A stretch of 64,000 nt of DNA from Neptuniibacter halophilus (GCF_030295765.1 NZ_AP027292.1:3534001-3598000), one strand, 5' to 3'. Positions 9,518-19,693 are shown, counted from the stretch's first letter. The notes: a model not told the origin generated them from the sequence alone. A program made the numbers and translations.

Positions 9518-10354
9518 TTAACTGGCATTTTTCAGCAGGACTTCCCGCTGCGGGAACGGAATTTCGATGCCTGACTGCTGCAGGGCTTTGAACACGGCCA
9601 GATTGATCTGGTACTGCAGTTCAAAATATCGCTCGGTGGGCACCCAGTAACGGTAAGCAATATCAATCGAGGAATCACCAAACCCCTCAATGCCGATCTG
9701 TGCAGCCGGCTCCTGCGGAAGATGCTCAGCTTCGGCAAGCACCTGACGAATCTGTTCGATTGCCTGTTCCGGGTCCGCACTGTAGCTGATACCCACGGAC
9801 GCCTCGACCACCTTGTACTCGAACGAGTTGGTGATGACCTCGCCGACGATGTGTTTGTTAGGGATGGTGATGATCTCACCATCTTCGGTCAGAAGCAGGG
9901 TGTAAGCCAGTTTTATCTCTTTAACAATCCCGGATATCTCGTTGATTGTTATGGTGTTTCCAACTACGAATGGGCGGGTCAGGATGATCGTGAAACCGGC
10001 ACCGTAGTTGGAGAAAACGCCCTGCAGTGCCAAGCCGGCGCTAAGAGAAATCGCACCGATTGCGGCGACAAAAGGGGCGACGCTGATGCCAAATTTACCG
10101 AGGCACACCACCAGAATCATCGCCATGACCAGCAGTTTAATGCTGCTGGCAATAAACAGACTCAGGGTGATATCAACGTGGTTGCGCTCGCAAAGACGCA
10201 GTGTGACTTTGCCAAGCCAGCGCGCGACCAGCAGTCCCAACAGAAAAATGATGATGGCGCCGATTACCTGAAAGCTGTAATTGACGAAAAAATCGATCAC
10301 GGTGGTGCTGAGCTGGGTGATTGCTGCCAGCTCGTTTTGAATATCCTGTTCCAT
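9518..10354 (-). CDS. Small mechanosensitive channel, MscS family
   Basis: A 278-residue MscS-type channel. Three N-terminal helices end in the pore helix SAGLALQGVFSNYGAG, followed by the beta domain (RPFVVGNTITINEISGIVKEI) and the mixed C-terminal domain forming the cytoplasmic cage. Such channels open under membrane tension and release solutes after hypo-osmotic shock. The length equals E. coli MscS (about 286) rather than the long MscK/MscM types. It is separated from proS by 74 nt and appears to be a single-gene unit. Confidence 0.9.
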   Translation of the reverse strand: MEQDIQNELAAITQLSTTVIDFFVNYSFQVIGAIIIFLLGLLVARWLGKVTLRLCERNHVDITLSLFIASSIKLLVMAMILVVCLGKFGISVAPFVAAIGAISLSAGLALQGVFSNYGAGFTIILTRPFVVGNTITINEISGIVKEIKLAYTLLLTEDGEIITIPNKHIVGEVITNSFEYKVVEASVGISYSADPEQAIEQIRQVLAEAEHLPQEPAAQIGIEGFGDSSIDIAYRYWVPTERYFELQYQINLAVFKALQQSGIEIPFPQREVLLKNAS

Positions 10355-10378
10355 TATTGGCCTCTTGATAAGGAACCT

Positions 10379-10415
10379 GCGAATAAATCGTGTAGCCTGT
10401 ACAGGACTTATTCGC
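10379..10415. promoter_or_regulatory. Inverted repeat upstream of the MscS gene
   Basis: GCGAATAA and TTATTCGC arms flank a loop containing the 10-bp palindrome CCTGTACAGG (10396-10405). It sits between the DUF523 stop and the MscS start, both on the minus strand. It could be an operator or part of a terminator for DUF523, but no T-run follows. Confidence 0.35.
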
Positions 10416-10430
10416 GGGTTTCATGACAGC

Positions 10431-10910
10431 TCAGGCCGATATCCTTTCAGAATCTTCAATAAATGCAAAGAGCTCCGGCAGCTCTTTTTCACTGAATACG
10501 GCAATCCCATTTCGCATCAGTTCGGCAGCGGCCACACCTGCGCCGTCGGTCAGGTTGCCGGTAAAGCTGCCGTCATAGATTCGCTTATTGCCGCAGGAGG
10601 GGCTTTTCGCTTTCATCAGGGCGCAGACCACGCCTTCGCGTCGGGCCAGTTCAACGGTTTTCTCAGCGCCGGAAAGGTACTCAGGTGTCAGGTCTTCACC
10701 GTCACGTGTGGTAATCAGAATGGGGTATTTATTCTGGATTTCGGAAGGGGGACGAGGGGTACTCAGGCCACCGGCTACTTCCGGACAGAAGGGAACCAGC
10801 AGTCCGCGCTCGTTCCAGGCTTTAAGAATAGGGTGGTCAATCAGGTGGTTACCGCCATCATAGCGGACGTTTGCGCCAAGCAGACAAGCGCTTACTAAAA
10901 TTTTGTTCAT
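10431..10910 (-). CDS. DUF523 family protein
   Basis: A 159-residue protein of the DUF523 family, recognised by the N-terminal SACLLGANVRYDGGN, the PFCPEVAGGLSTPRPP segment and KSPSCG near residue 104. The conserved cysteines suggest metal or iron-sulfur binding, as proposed for related YbgA/TudS-type proteins, some of which remove sulfur from thiouracil. Whether this member is a desulfidase cannot be decided from sequence by eye. It is monocistronic or co-transcribed with the MscS gene downstream. Confidence 0.82.
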   Translation of the reverse strand: MNKILVSACLLGANVRYDGGNHLIDHPILKAWNERGLLVPFCPEVAGGLSTPRPPSEIQNKYPILITTRDGEDLTPEYLSGAEKTVELARREGVVCALMKAKSPSCGNKRIYDGSFTGNLTDGAGVAAAELMRNGIAVFSEKELPELFAFIEDSERISA

Positions 10911-11082
10911 GCTGTGCCAGTAATTGTTGTTATTTTGATGCCGGCCATTCTACCCATGGGTAAAAATATCGCAATTGACTTAAGTCGCAGTTGGCCTGGT
11001 GGTTTTTTGATCGAGATCAGTTTTAAGCGGATGAGGCTGAGCCTGCACCGGGTTTCCGTGCGGTAGCAGGCTCAGGTAAGAA

Positions 11083-11514
11083 TCAGGCTTCGCGCTTATC
11101 GACCATAAAGGTCGCATTACCGGTCGCTACCAGCTTGTCGCCAACGGTAACATCGGTTTTGCATTTGACCCGGCCGCGACGGGTGTCGATCTCTTCAACG
11201 GTGAGGGTGGCCTTGGCGGTATCGCCAATAAAGACCGGAGCACGGAACTTGATCTGCTGGTCGATATAGATAGCACCCGGTCCAGGCAATTTGGTACCGG
11301 CAACGGTAGAGATCAGTGCGGCGCTGAACATGCCGTGGACGATACGTTTTTCAAACTGAGTGGTTTTGGCGTAGTCGTCGTTGATGTGTACCGGGTTAGT
11401 GTCACCGGAAACACCGGCAAACAGGCAAACGTCAGCATCGGTGATGGTTTTAGCAAAGCTGTCGCTCATGCCGACTTCGAGGTCTTCGAGATAGTATCCG
11501 TGGAGTTCTTGCAT
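11083..11514 (-). CDS. MaoC-like (R)-specific enoyl-CoA hydratase
   Basis: A 143-residue hot-dog fold MaoC dehydratase. The hydratase 2 motif is visible as FAGVSGDTNPVHINDDYAK, with the catalytic Asp/His pair, and HGMFSAALIS follows. PhaJ-type relatives hydrate trans-2-enoyl-CoA to (R)-3-hydroxyacyl-CoA, linking beta-oxidation to lipid or polyhydroxyalkanoate synthesis. It is divergent from fabV, which acts on trans-2-enoyl thioesters too, so a shared control region is plausible. The ribosome site AAGGA is 8 nt upstream of the start. Confidence 0.88.
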   Translation of the reverse strand: MQELHGYYLEDLEVGMSDSFAKTITDADVCLFAGVSGDTNPVHINDDYAKTTQFEKRIVHGMFSAALISTVAGTKLPGPGAIYIDQQIKFRAPVFIGDTAKATLTVEEIDTRRGRVKCKTDVTVGDKLVATGNATFMVDKREA

Positions 11515-11616
11515 GGTGTTTAATCCTTAATAATCTGCCTGGTGGCATGATACCGAAAAGCGACCGGGTATGGCTAACCCTGAATCAGACCGGCAGGGGA
11601 TTTTTCTATTGTAACC

Positions 11617-11631
11617 TGCGAATGTTTCGCA
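11617..11631. promoter_or_regulatory. Palindrome in the maoC-fabV divergent region
   Basis: TGCGAA-tgt-TTCGCA is a perfect 6-bp inverted repeat with a 3-nt spacer in the 212-nt region between the divergent maoC and fabV starts. It has the form of a dimeric repressor site, but I do not recognise the factor. Confidence 0.3.
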
Positions 11632-11726
11632 TTTCTTGCAGTACACCGCCGATAACTGTCAACTTGGTATGAATTCCTGTATCTTACGGGGCTGATTTTT
11701 TCTGAAGATTTGAGACCCGTCTGACC

Positions 11727-12920
11727 ATGATTATCAAACCAAAAATTCGCGGTTTTATTTGTACAACTACGCACCCAACCGGCTGTGCGGCCAACGTGCG
11801 TGAACAGATCGAATACACCCAGAAACAGGGACAGATTGAGAACGGTCCCAAGCGGGTACTGGTTATTGGTGCTTCAAGTGGTTACGGCATGTCTTCCCGC
11901 ATTGCTGCAGCCTTTGGTTCCGGTGCTGCAACGATCGGTGTTTTCTTTGAAAAGCCGGGCACTGAGCGTAAAGCCGGTACTGCGGGCTGGTACAACGCGG
12001 CAGCGTTCGATGCTGAAGCCAAGGCTGCTGGCCTGTACTCAAAAAGCCTGAATGGCGATGCGTTCTCCCACGACGCTAAAGCTAAAGCAATCGAGCTGAT
12101 CAAAGAGGATATGGGTCAGGTTGATCTGGTGGTTTACTCGCTGGCTTCTCCGGTACGGAAGATGCCGGACAGCGGTGAAGTGGTACGTTCCTGCCTGAAA
12201 CCGATTGGCGAGCCTTACAAGTCCACAGCAATCGACACCAACAAAGATGTGATTATTGAAGCGGAAGTTGAACCGGCGACCGAAGAAGAGATCGCAGCTA
12301 CCGTTACCGTAATGGGTGGTGAAGACTGGGAACTGTGGATGAACGCGCTGGATGATGCAGGCGTTCTGGCTGAAGGCTGCAAGTCAGTGGCTTATTCCTA
12401 CATTGGTTCTGATATTACCTGGCCAATCTACTGGGATGGTGCGCTGGGCAAAGCGAAGCAGGATCTTGACCGCGCTGCGGCAGAGATCAACGCCAAACTG
12501 GAAGCGAAAGGCGGTCAGGCCAATATCGGTGTACTGAAGTCGGTTGTTACTCAGGCAAGCTCGGCAATTCCGGTAATGCCGCTGTACCTGGCCATGTGCT
12601 TCAAAGTGATGCGTGAGCAGGGTCTGCATGAGGGTTGTATGGAGCAGGTTTACCGTCTGTTCGCGACCGGCCTCTACGGCAGCAGTGCAGAGATGGACGA
12701 CAGTAACCGTTTCCGTATGGATGACTGGGAACTGAAAGAGGAAGTTCAGGATGCCTGTCGCAAGATCTGGCCACAGGTGACAAGCGAGAACCTGTTCGAT
12801 CTGACTGATTACCAGTTGTATAAGGATGAATTCCTCAAGCTGTTTGGTTTTGGTATCGAAGGGATCGATTACGAGGCCGATGTTGATACCGTAGCCGACT
12901 TCGACGTCGCAGATATCTGA
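11727..12920 (+). CDS. fabV: Trans-2-enoyl-ACP/CoA reductase FabV
   Basis: A 397-residue FabV, the long single-domain SDR-type enoyl reductase that completes the fatty-acid elongation cycle with NADH and is typically insensitive to triclosan. The nucleotide loop [13 protein letters not shown] lies at about 46-58 and the family-defining Y-x8-K pair is Y235 and K244 ([10 protein letters not shown]). The N-terminal [17 protein letters not shown] is characteristic. The start is followed by no competing ATG in frame with a better ribosome site; the Shine-Dalgarno is weak. No fabI is in the window. Confidence 0.95.
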   Translation: MIIKPKIRGFICTTTHPTGCAANVREQIEYTQKQGQIENGPKRVLVIGASSGYGMSSRIAAAFGSGAATIGVFFEKPGTERKAGTAGWYNAAAFDAEAKAAGLYSKSLNGDAFSHDAKAKAIELIKEDMGQVDLVVYSLASPVRKMPDSGEVVRSCLKPIGEPYKSTAIDTNKDVIIEAEVEPATEEEIAATVTVMGGEDWELWMNALDDAGVLAEGCKSVAYSYIGSDITWPIYWDGALGKAKQDLDRAAAEINAKLEAKGGQANIGVLKSVVTQASSAIPVMPLYLAMCFKVMREQGLHEGCMEQVYRLFATGLYGSSAEMDDSNRFRMDDWELKEEVQDACRKIWPQVTSENLFDLTDYQLYKDEFLKLFGFGIEGIDYEADVDTVADFDVADI

Positions 12921-12928
12921 CAGACTCC

Positions 12929-12951
12929 GGGAGCTGCAAACTGCAGCTCCC
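12929..12951 (+). terminator. Hairpin after fabV
   Basis: A perfect 10-bp stem (GGGAGCTGCA / TGCAGCTCCC, loop aac) starts 9 nt after the fabV stop. The downstream tract is not T-rich, so it may stabilise the mRNA 3' end or act as a weak terminator. Confidence 0.5.
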
Positions 12952-13111
12952 ATCTCTGCTTCAGCGGCGCTTCTGCTGGCTGAGGTATCAAGATTCCCCC
13001 CCCAATAGTGTTTTTCTGCCGGTATATAGCCTATAGTTAGTCGCAGGCTAGTTTTTGAATGGATTTTCATAATCGGGTTTAACCCGGTACTGCTTCAAAG
13101 GAACTGAAGAG

Positions 13112-13852
13112 ATGTCTCCCAAGCTGTGTGTTTTTCTGCCTTCTGTTGCCGCACTGGCCGTCCTCACGGGTTGCCAGAGCGCTGCGATCAAATCCAATGA
13201 CTCTGAATCACTGTTAATTGAGCACTTAAACCTGTCGCATCTCTCTGCTGCTGCCCGGGTTGAGATCACGATAAGTCAGGGGTCATCTGTGCTGTATAAA
13301 GAAACGGTTCAGGGGCTGGCAGACCTTCCCTACCCATTTCCGTTGAAAGCACTGGATGCGCTGGATAACAGCCAGGCTGAGGTCACGGTCATGCTCGGTG
13401 CTGAAACGGTTCTGCAGGGGCAGACCACACTGCGCAGCGGTCAGCCGAACCGGCTGTTGTTACGTGATGCCAGCAGTGCTCAGTTGTCCCGTTCTTACTG
13501 GCGTGGTGTCGATATGGCAGGGCGCGGTGTACCGCCCGGTGTAGAGACGACGCTGGCGTTTGATGATGCCGGTCAACTGACCGGTTATGCGGGGTGTAAC
13601 TATTACAGTAGTGCTTACGAAAGCTCTGCGCGGTTTATCGAGGTTAAGCCGGCCCGTCTCACCCGGCAGATCTGTTCGCCTCCGGTGATGTACCATGAGA
13701 ACCGCTATCTGCAGTTACTCACCGGAGCGGATTATTATCAGATTGATGGCGAGGGGCGTCTGCGCCTTTATGTTGATGGCCGGGATAAGCCCCTGCTGTT
13801 TGCGCCGAGTACCGCGGAAAACCTGAAAATATCCCTCAACGCCGGGCAATAA
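13112..13852 (+). CDS. Outer-membrane-type lipoprotein with YbaY and META domains
   Basis: A 246-residue lipoprotein: the lipobox LTGC puts the acylated cysteine at C21, followed by Gln-Ser, which does not signal inner-membrane retention. Residues about 38-125 look like the YbaY/YscW-type beta domain (ARVEITISQGSSVLYKE), and about 130-240 like a META domain (YWRGVDMAGR, then LTGYAGCNYYSS and the ICSPPVMYHENRYLQLL segment). META domains are linked to motility and heat-shock (HslJ) proteins, without a known biochemical activity. It is monocistronic. Confidence 0.82.
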   Translation: MSPKLCVFLPSVAALAVLTGCQSAAIKSNDSESLLIEHLNLSHLSAAARVEITISQGSSVLYKETVQGLADLPYPFPLKALDALDNSQAEVTVMLGAETVLQGQTTLRSGQPNRLLLRDASSAQLSRSYWRGVDMAGRGVPPGVETTLAFDDAGQLTGYAGCNYYSSAYESSARFIEVKPARLTRQICSPPVMYHENRYLQLLTGADYYQIDGEGRLRLYVDGRDKPLLFAPSTAENLKISLNAGQ

Positions 13853-13939
13853 GCCGGGCTGAGGAATTTTCACTGGGCCTGACCGGGCCTTTCTGGGAAA
13901 ATGTGGCCACTATAATCAAATTAAGTAGCCACAGTTTCT

Positions 13940-16144
13940 ATGATCCGTACAGCTCCTGAACTTTTTTCATACCCAAAATACTGGGCTGAGTGTTATTCGC
14001 CGGCACCCTTTCTACCGACTACGCGGGAGGAGATGGAAGCGCTGGGCTGGGATAGCTGTGATGTGATTGTCGTCACCGGCGATGCCTATGTGGATCATCC
14101 GTCATTCGGTATGGCGGTGATCGGTCGGGTACTGGAGGCGCAGGGCTACCGGGTGGGTATTATCAGCCAGCCAGACTGGACCTCTGCTGAGCCGTTTAAG
14201 GCGCTGGGTCAGCCGAATCTGTATTTCGGAATCACGGCCGGCAACATGGATTCCCTGATCAATCGTTACACCGCGGATAAACGTATGCGTCACGATGATG
14301 CCTATACACCCGGCGGCAAGGGCGGTAAGCGTCCGGATCGTGCGGTGATCGTTTACAGCCAGCGTTGTAAGGAGGCGTACCGGGACACCCCGGTGGTTCT
14401 GGGTGGGATTGAAGCCAGTCTTCGGCGTATCGCTCAGTATGATTACTGGAGTGACAAGGTGCGTCGTTCGGTACTGTTGGATGCGACCGCTGATCTGCTG
14501 CTTTATGGTAATGCGGAGCGGGCAATCGTCGAACTGACTCACCGCCTGGCTGCCGGTGAGCCGATTGAAGCGATTGATGATCTGCGCGGCACCGCGATTC
14601 TGCGTAACGCGCTGCCGGGTGAATATACCGAAGTTGATTCAACGAGGATCGACTGGCCCGGCTATATCGATCAGTTACCTAACCCTTACGAATACCACGA
14701 CGCTGCCACCTGCGATAAAAAAGAGCAGGCAGAAGATGAGCCAAAGCCGCTGCGGATTATTCCCGCCCCCCTGAAAGGTAAAGAGAAACTGCCGGAAACC
14801 ACCTATATTCGTCTGCCATCTTTCGAGAAGGTATCTAAAGACCCGGCGCTTTATGCTCATGCTTCGCGGGTACTGCATCAGGAATCGAATCCGCACAATG
14901 CACGGGTACTGGTACAGAAACACGGTAATCGCGAACTGTGGGTGAATCCGCCGCCGATTCCACTGGATACGGCGGAGATGGATAAAGTGTTCGGTCTGCC
15001 TTACCAGCGTATACCGCACCCGGTTTATGGTCAGGAAAAAATTCCTGCCTACGATATGATCAAATTCTCGATCAATATCATGCGCGGTTGTTTTGGTGGT
15101 TGCACATTCTGTTCGATCACCGAGCATGAGGGGCGGATTATCCAGAGTCGTTCCCATGAATCCGTAATCCATGAAATAGAAGAGATCCGCGATAAGGTGC
15201 CGGGGTTCACAGGGGCGATCTCTGATCTGGGCGGCCCGACTTCGAACATGTACCACCTGAACTGTAATGATCCTGATATTCAGGCCTCTTGCCGTAAGCT
15301 CTCCTGTGTTTATCCGACCATCTGTAAGAATCTGGACACCGATCACAGCCCAACCACTGAGCTGTATCGTAAAGCACGTAAGGTCGAGGGGGTGCACACG
15401 GTGTCGATCTCCTCTGGATTACGTTACGACCTTGCTGTGGAGGATCCGGAATATGTGCGTGAACTGGTGACCTACCATGTGGGCGGTTATCTGAAAATTG
15501 CACCGGAACACAGTGAGGAGGGTACCCTGTCGAAGATGATGAAACCGGGCATGGGTACCTATGACGCGTTTAAGAAAATGTTTGATCGTTTCTCCCGGGA
15601 GGCGGGCAAAAAACAGTACCTGATCCCTTATTTCATCGCCGCCCATCCGGGGTGTGAAGATGAGGATATGGTCAAACTGGCTCAGTGGCTGAATAAGAAT
15701 GAATTCAAGGTAGATCAGGTGCAGACTTTCTACCCGTCGCCCATGTCGCTGGCGACGGCGATGTATCATTCGGATCGAAATCCACTGAAGCAGGTCAGCT
15801 ATAAAAGCGATAAGCTTTATACACCGAAAAACGTTGAACAGCGCAAAGTTCAGAAGGCATTGTTGCGTTACCACGATCCGGAAAACTGGCCGTTGCTGCG
15901 TCAGGTGCTGCCTCAGATGGGGCATTCAGATCTGATCGGTTATTCGGTCGACTGTCTGCTGCCACCGGAGGAGCCGGAAGCAACCAGATCCCGTTTCGGT
16001 AACGGTAAACGTAATGCCACGAGCGGTAACCGCTCTTCCGCACGCCCTGCAAAAGCCGGCACCCAGAAACGAGGCGCCAGCGCAGGGCGGGGTAAAACCA
16101 AGCCTAAGGGTAAGCCACGCCAGCGTTCACTGAAGCCCCGTTAG
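13940..16144 (+). CDS. ygiQ: YgiQ-family radical SAM protein
   Basis: A 734-residue YgiQ-type radical SAM protein. The [4Fe-4S] ligands are C384, C388 and C391 in [10 protein letters not shown]. The N-terminal third is the YgiQ-specific cobalamin-like domain ([20 protein letters not shown]), and the C-terminal 50 residues are strongly basic (Lys/Arg/Gly-rich), suggesting nucleic-acid contact. Substrate and product are not known for the family. It is a single gene between the META lipoprotein and the convergent MoxR operon, whose last stop lies 2 nt away. Confidence 0.93.
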   Translation: MIRTAPELFSYPKYWAECYSPAPFLPTTREEMEALGWDSCDVIVVTGDAYVDHPSFGMAVIGRVLEAQGYRVGIISQPDWTSAEPFKALGQPNLYFGITAGNMDSLINRYTADKRMRHDDAYTPGGKGGKRPDRAVIVYSQRCKEAYRDTPVVLGGIEASLRRIAQYDYWSDKVRRSVLLDATADLLLYGNAERAIVELTHRLAAGEPIEAIDDLRGTAILRNALPGEYTEVDSTRIDWPGYIDQLPNPYEYHDAATCDKKEQAEDEPKPLRIIPAPLKGKEKLPETTYIRLPSFEKVSKDPALYAHASRVLHQESNPHNARVLVQKHGNRELWVNPPPIPLDTAEMDKVFGLPYQRIPHPVYGQEKIPAYDMIKFSINIMRGCFGGCTFCSITEHEGRIIQSRSHESVIHEIEEIRDKVPGFTGAISDLGGPTSNMYHLNCNDPDIQASCRKLSCVYPTICKNLDTDHSPTTELYRKARKVEGVHTVSISSGLRYDLAVEDPEYVRELVTYHVGGYLKIAPEHSEEGTLSKMMKPGMGTYDAFKKMFDRFSREAGKKQYLIPYFIAAHPGCEDEDMVKLAQWLNKNEFKVDQVQTFYPSPMSLATAMYHSDRNPLKQVSYKSDKLYTPKNVEQRKVQKALLRYHDPENWPLLRQVLPQMGHSDLIGYSVDCLLPPEEPEATRSRFGNGKRNATSGNRSSARPAKAGTQKRGASAGRGKTKPKGKPRQRSLKPR

Positions 16145-16146
16145 GC

Positions 16147-17478
16147 TCAGATCCTTCCGGCGCGTTTCAGCGCCATGTACTGATTAACCAGAGACAGATG
16201 AAGGGTGGCCGGACTGGCGTCTACCACCCGAATTCCACTGGCTTTCAGGCTATCCAGCAGATGCTGCCGCTGCTCCGAATAGAGCAGTCGGGCGGTGTCA
16301 GTCAGGGCGTTGTCCAGATTGTCGGTGTTAATTTCTCCCGCCTGATTCAGGTAGTTCTCGCGCAGGCAGGCGACCATCACCAGATGCTTACGTGAGAGCA
16401 GCTTAACCGCTCTGCTCAGATCATAGCTGTCGTCATCCCGGACATTGGAGATAATTATCACCAGTGATCGCTTCTGATGTTGCAGCATCAGTTTTTCAGC
16501 GGCATAGCCCAGATCGCTCGCTTCAGGGCTGCTATGCAGGTCGTAGAGTTGATTCAGCAGGGTGTTGATGGCGGCTTTGCCTTTAACCGGTTTAAGCCAG
16601 CGCTCGGTTCCGGCGTAACTCATAAAGCCCACGGCATCGCCCGCAGACAGTGCGATATATGAGGTTAATAACAGGGCGTTGATACTGTGGTCGAAATGGC
16701 TCAGTTCATCATCCATCGCCCGCATCCGTCGACCGCAGTCCAGCAGGAAAATCACCTCCTGATCCCGTTCATCCTGATATTCGCGCGAGATAAGACGGTG
16801 CTGTCTGGAGGTAGCCTTCCAGTCGATCTGGCGTACTTCGTCACCGCGCTGGTATTCGCGTAACTGCTTAAAGCTCTGCCCTGACCCACGCCGTTGCGAC
16901 AGGTGCGCACCTATATGAGCAAGGCGTTGTTCGTAATCCAGAAAATTAAGCTTCGCCAGTGCCATAAAATTTGGGTACACCTTGGTCTGTTGTTCTGCGG
17001 GGGTAGAGTGCTGGCGGCGCCAGAGTTTCCAGGGGGAGCGAAGCCGGATGCAGATATCGCCAAACCTGACTTCACCACGACGGGTGGCGCGGACACTGTA
17101 CCTGGCAATAGCCGTTTCACCGGCGGGAAGAGTCAACTGGCCGGGAAGTTGCCGGCAACTGATCGAATCCGGGAAGTGATCCTGATAGCTGAACTCCAGA
17201 TCTCGCCGGGTCGGGTTGTCGAATCGCAGGCTGATCTGGGTGGCACTGCCAAGCGGCAGATTGCCGGGTAGCTTGCGCCGACACTCAGGCAGCTCACTCC
17301 AGCGGCAACGTGCGCCGTCAAAAGCTGCCAGTGCTGCACCGATCGAGAACAGCCACCACCACCCCTGACTGAGCGCTTCACTCTGTGGTTGCTCTGTTAC
17401 ACGCAGCAACAGTATGCCCAGCCCTGCAAACAGCAGCAGGCCGAGGTATTTAAACAGGTTGCGATCAGGCAATATCAT
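16147..17478 (-). CDS. DUF58 domain protein (vWA-like), last gene of the MoxR operon
   Basis: A 443-residue protein with two N-terminal transmembrane helices and a DUF58 core at about 195-300: RRGSGQSFKQLREYQRGDEVRQIDWKAT-type signature, followed by a von Willebrand A-like strand (VIFLLDCGRRM). DUF58 proteins are the regular partners of MoxR ATPases and are thought to be clients or adaptors at the membrane. It starts 8 nt after the MoxR stop. The function of the system is not established; it is the distal gene of a six-gene operon. Confidence 0.88.
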   Translation of the reverse strand: MILPDRNLFKYLGLLLFAGLGILLLRVTEQPQSEALSQGWWWLFSIGAALAAFDGARCRWSELPECRRKLPGNLPLGSATQISLRFDNPTRRDLEFSYQDHFPDSISCRQLPGQLTLPAGETAIARYSVRATRRGEVRFGDICIRLRSPWKLWRRQHSTPAEQQTKVYPNFMALAKLNFLDYEQRLAHIGAHLSQRRGSGQSFKQLREYQRGDEVRQIDWKATSRQHRLISREYQDERDQEVIFLLDCGRRMRAMDDELSHFDHSINALLLTSYIALSAGDAVGFMSYAGTERWLKPVKGKAAINTLLNQLYDLHSSPEASDLGYAAEKLMLQHQKRSLVIIISNVRDDDSYDLSRAVKLLSRKHLVMVACLRENYLNQAGEINTDNLDNALTDTARLLYSEQRQHLLDSLKASGIRVVDASPATLHLSLVNQYMALKRAGRI

Positions 17479-17486
17479 GGTTGCTT

Positions 17487-18470
17487 TCAGGTCCGTGGCG
17501 CATCGGTGGTTTCGATTAACTGTTTAAGCAGTTGATCCGGGCTGAAGCCCTCAATCTCGCTTTCCGGCGAAAGCAGAATACGGTGACGCATCACCGGCAG
17601 GGCGACCTGTTTAATATCATCCGGCAGGACGAAGTTTCGCTGGTTGATCAGCGCCCAGGCCTTGGCGGCATTTACCAGCCCGATACTGGCACGGGGGCCT
17701 GCGCCTTTAAGCAGCGTGCTGGTATTACGTGTGGCCTGAACCAGACGCACCGCATAGGCCAGTACCTGATCATCGAGTGCGACGGCTTCTGCCTGTGCCT
17801 GCAGTTTGAGGATATCTTCAGCACTCAGATCGGCTGTTACCGGGAAGCTGTCGCTATCCATGCTCAGCTTGCCACTGGTCACGTTCCGTACCAGTGTCAG
17901 TTCATCACTGAAGCTCGGGTAGTCGATAAATACCTTCAGCAGAAAACGGTCGAGCTCGGCTTCTGGCAGTGGGTAGGTGCCTTCCTGTTCAATGGGGTTC
18001 TGCGTGGCGAGTACCATAAAGGGCGGATTCAGAGGAAAAGGCTTGCCTTCAATTGTGACCTGTTTCTCCTGCATTACTTCAAGCAGTGCGGCCTGAGTCT
18101 TGGCCGGGGAGCGGTTGATCTCGTCTGCCAGCAACAGGTTAGTAAAGATCGGGCCGCGACGAATATTAAAGCGGTTGTTCTGCATGTCATATACCGCGTG
18201 GCCGGTCATATCTGCGGGCATCAGGTCAGGGGTAAACTGAATGCGTTTGAACTGGCCGGAAAAGCAACTGGCCAGCGCTTTCACCAGCAGGGTTTTACCG
18301 AGGCCTGGCAGGCCTTCAAGTAACACGTGTCCACGACAAAGCAGAGCGATCAGTACCTGATCAATCACGTCATCCTGGCCAATCAGTACCTGTTTGATGC
18401 TGTTGCGCAGAAATTCAATCTTGCGGGTGGTTTCTGCGGTTACCTCTGGAGTAGGGCTGACGGTAGTCAT
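17487..18470 (-). CDS. MoxR-family AAA+ ATPase
   Basis: A 327-residue MoxR AAA+ ATPase. Walker A is GLPGLGKTLLVK (about 55-66), Walker B is LLADEINRSPAKTQ, and sensor 1 follows in LATQNPIEQEGTYPLPEAELDRF; the lid domain is C-terminal. MoxR proteins act as chaperone-like motors that insert cofactors or remodel complexes, usually with vWA-domain partners. Here the partners are the DUF58 protein downstream and the membrane proteins upstream. Its start overlaps the DUF4350 stop by 4 nt, so translation is probably coupled. Confidence 0.93.
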   Translation of the reverse strand: MTTVSPTPEVTAETTRKIEFLRNSIKQVLIGQDDVIDQVLIALLCRGHVLLEGLPGLGKTLLVKALASCFSGQFKRIQFTPDLMPADMTGHAVYDMQNNRFNIRRGPIFTNLLLADEINRSPAKTQAALLEVMQEKQVTIEGKPFPLNPPFMVLATQNPIEQEGTYPLPEAELDRFLLKVFIDYPSFSDELTLVRNVTSGKLSMDSDSFPVTADLSAEDILKLQAQAEAVALDDQVLAYAVRLVQATRNTSTLLKGAGPRASIGLVNAAKAWALINQRNFVLPDDIKQVALPVMRHRILLSPESEIEGFSPDQLLKQLIETTDAPRT

Positions 18471-19693
18471 AGGGCATTCCTGATAGTCACAAGTAGCTTA
18501 ATAAGGGTCAGTAACTGAGGATCGTTATAATCCCCGGCGGTATTCAATGCGGTTCTGACCTGATCCGGGTCGATTTTGCTACAGCGGGCAATCAGAGCGA
18601 TCTGCTCTGATTCGCTGAGTTGATTAAAGTCGCTGTGATTGCGTTGCATCTGGCGAACGATCGCCCGGCGCAGCGGTGCCAGCAGGTAATCGTGCTGGCG
18701 AAAGCGGTGATGGAAGCGGGCGGTAGCGCGAATATGCTCGCTGATTGCGCGGCGCCGGTTACCCTCAGGTTGTCTGAGCGGGCCAAAGCGCACGGCCCGA
18801 TTCAGTATCCCGGCCAGCATCAGTAAGCCGAATATCAACAGTGCTTCAGGGGCATAGCTCAACGCCAGTTGGCTGAGCGAAGGCCAGTGAACAAAGCGCT
18901 GGATATATACCTTTTCGTGGTCCTGTGTCAGTTGCCAGAGCAGGTGAGCATGATCAAACTGACCGATTCTGCTGTTGCTCCAGAGTGAGCTGTCGGTGAC
19001 TACGCTGACCCGGCCCCGACCCAGAGTGAAGCTGAGCAATTGAGTTACATATTCGGAGCGGCCCACTGCATCCAGTCGGAAATCGAGCTCACCGGGAGCC
19101 GCGTCGAGCTGAGGCTGAAACAGGGTCGCTGTTGTGGCGATGTAAAATTCCAGAGCCTGGCTGGAGTCGCGATAGCTGAAACGACCCAGCGCCGCAGGGT
19201 TGATTCGTTGTTCCAGACGACGAATGTCGTGCCGTACTTTCTCTCTTGGGCTGAGCGCTTCCACCGGTTCAGCAGGGCGTTCGATTTTGATCAGCCGGGA
19301 GAACTGCTCGTCGGTGTAGGTCAGGTTGACTGCCAGCAGGCGTGCGAGGGGGTGATCATCGTCAGATTCAGAATATTCCCAGATCAGGTTGCCACCGCGC
19401 CGAACCCAGTTAAGCAATTCAGCGGCGGATTGATGGTCGAGAATCTCCCGGGTATTGGTCAGTAGCAGTGTATCCCGGGCGCCGAGCTGCTTACTGGTCA
19501 TCGGAGCGCTGCGATGCTGCACGACCATACCCTGCTGCTCAAGAAACTGCCCTGCGGCATAAAAATTATTCCGCAGTACACTCAGGCCCGGGCCTTCATT
19601 GACGATCCGCTCAACCTTTTCCAGCTTGCTGATCAGTAACGCGCCCAGTAGGCAGATCAGTGCTGCAATGGCTAGTTTAAAACCTTTATTCAT
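18467..19693 (-). CDS. DUF4350 domain membrane protein
   Basis: A 408-residue protein with an N-terminal anchor helix (LAIAALICLLGALLI), an extracytoplasmic GATase-like DUF4350 domain (about 35-240; NNFYAAGQFLEQQGM, then WVRRGGNLIWEYSE) and a second helix near 265-285 (PEALLIFGLLMLAGI) before a cytoplasmic helical tail. The domain has the glutamine-amidotransferase fold without an evident catalytic triad and is typical of MoxR operons. It overlaps both neighbours by 4 nt. Confidence 0.8.
   Translation of the reverse strand: MNKGFKLAIAALICLLGALLISKLEKVERIVNEGPGLSVLRNNFYAAGQFLEQQGMVVQHRSAPMTSKQLGARDTLLLTNTREILDHQSAAELLNWVRRGGNLIWEYSESDDDHPLARLLAVNLTYTDEQFSRLIKIERPAEPVEALSPREKVRHDIRRLEQRINPAALGRFSYRDSSQALEFYIATTATLFQPQLDAAPGELDFRLDAVGRSEYVTQLLSFTLGRGRVSVVTDSSLWSNSRIGQFDHAHLLWQLTQDHEKVYIQRFVHWPSLSQLALSYAPEALLIFGLLMLAGILNRAVRFGPLRQPEGNRRRAISEHIRATARFHHRFRQHDYLLAPLRRAIVRQMQRNHSDFNQLSESEQIALIARCSKIDPDQVRTALNTAGDYNDPQLLTLIKLLVTIRNAL

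Noticed and set aside
10396..10405. CCTGTACAGG as a possible LexA box
   Set aside because: The LexA site is CTGT-N8-ACAG; here the half sites touch, so spacing is wrong.
12996..13003. Run of eight C between fabV and the lipoprotein gene, possible phase-variable tract
   Set aside because: It lies about 110 nt before the start codon and outside any promoter spacer that I could define, so it is unlikely to switch a gene.
12384..13070. Minus-strand frame opposite the 3' half of fabV
   Set aside because: FabV is intact with its catalytic Y235/K244 in this interval, so this is a shadow.
13008..13140. 13-nt direct repeat GTGTTTTTCTGCC (13008-13020 and 13128-13140)
   Set aside because: The second copy lies in the signal peptide codons of the META lipoprotein. 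A single pair without target-site or transposase features is likely coincidence.
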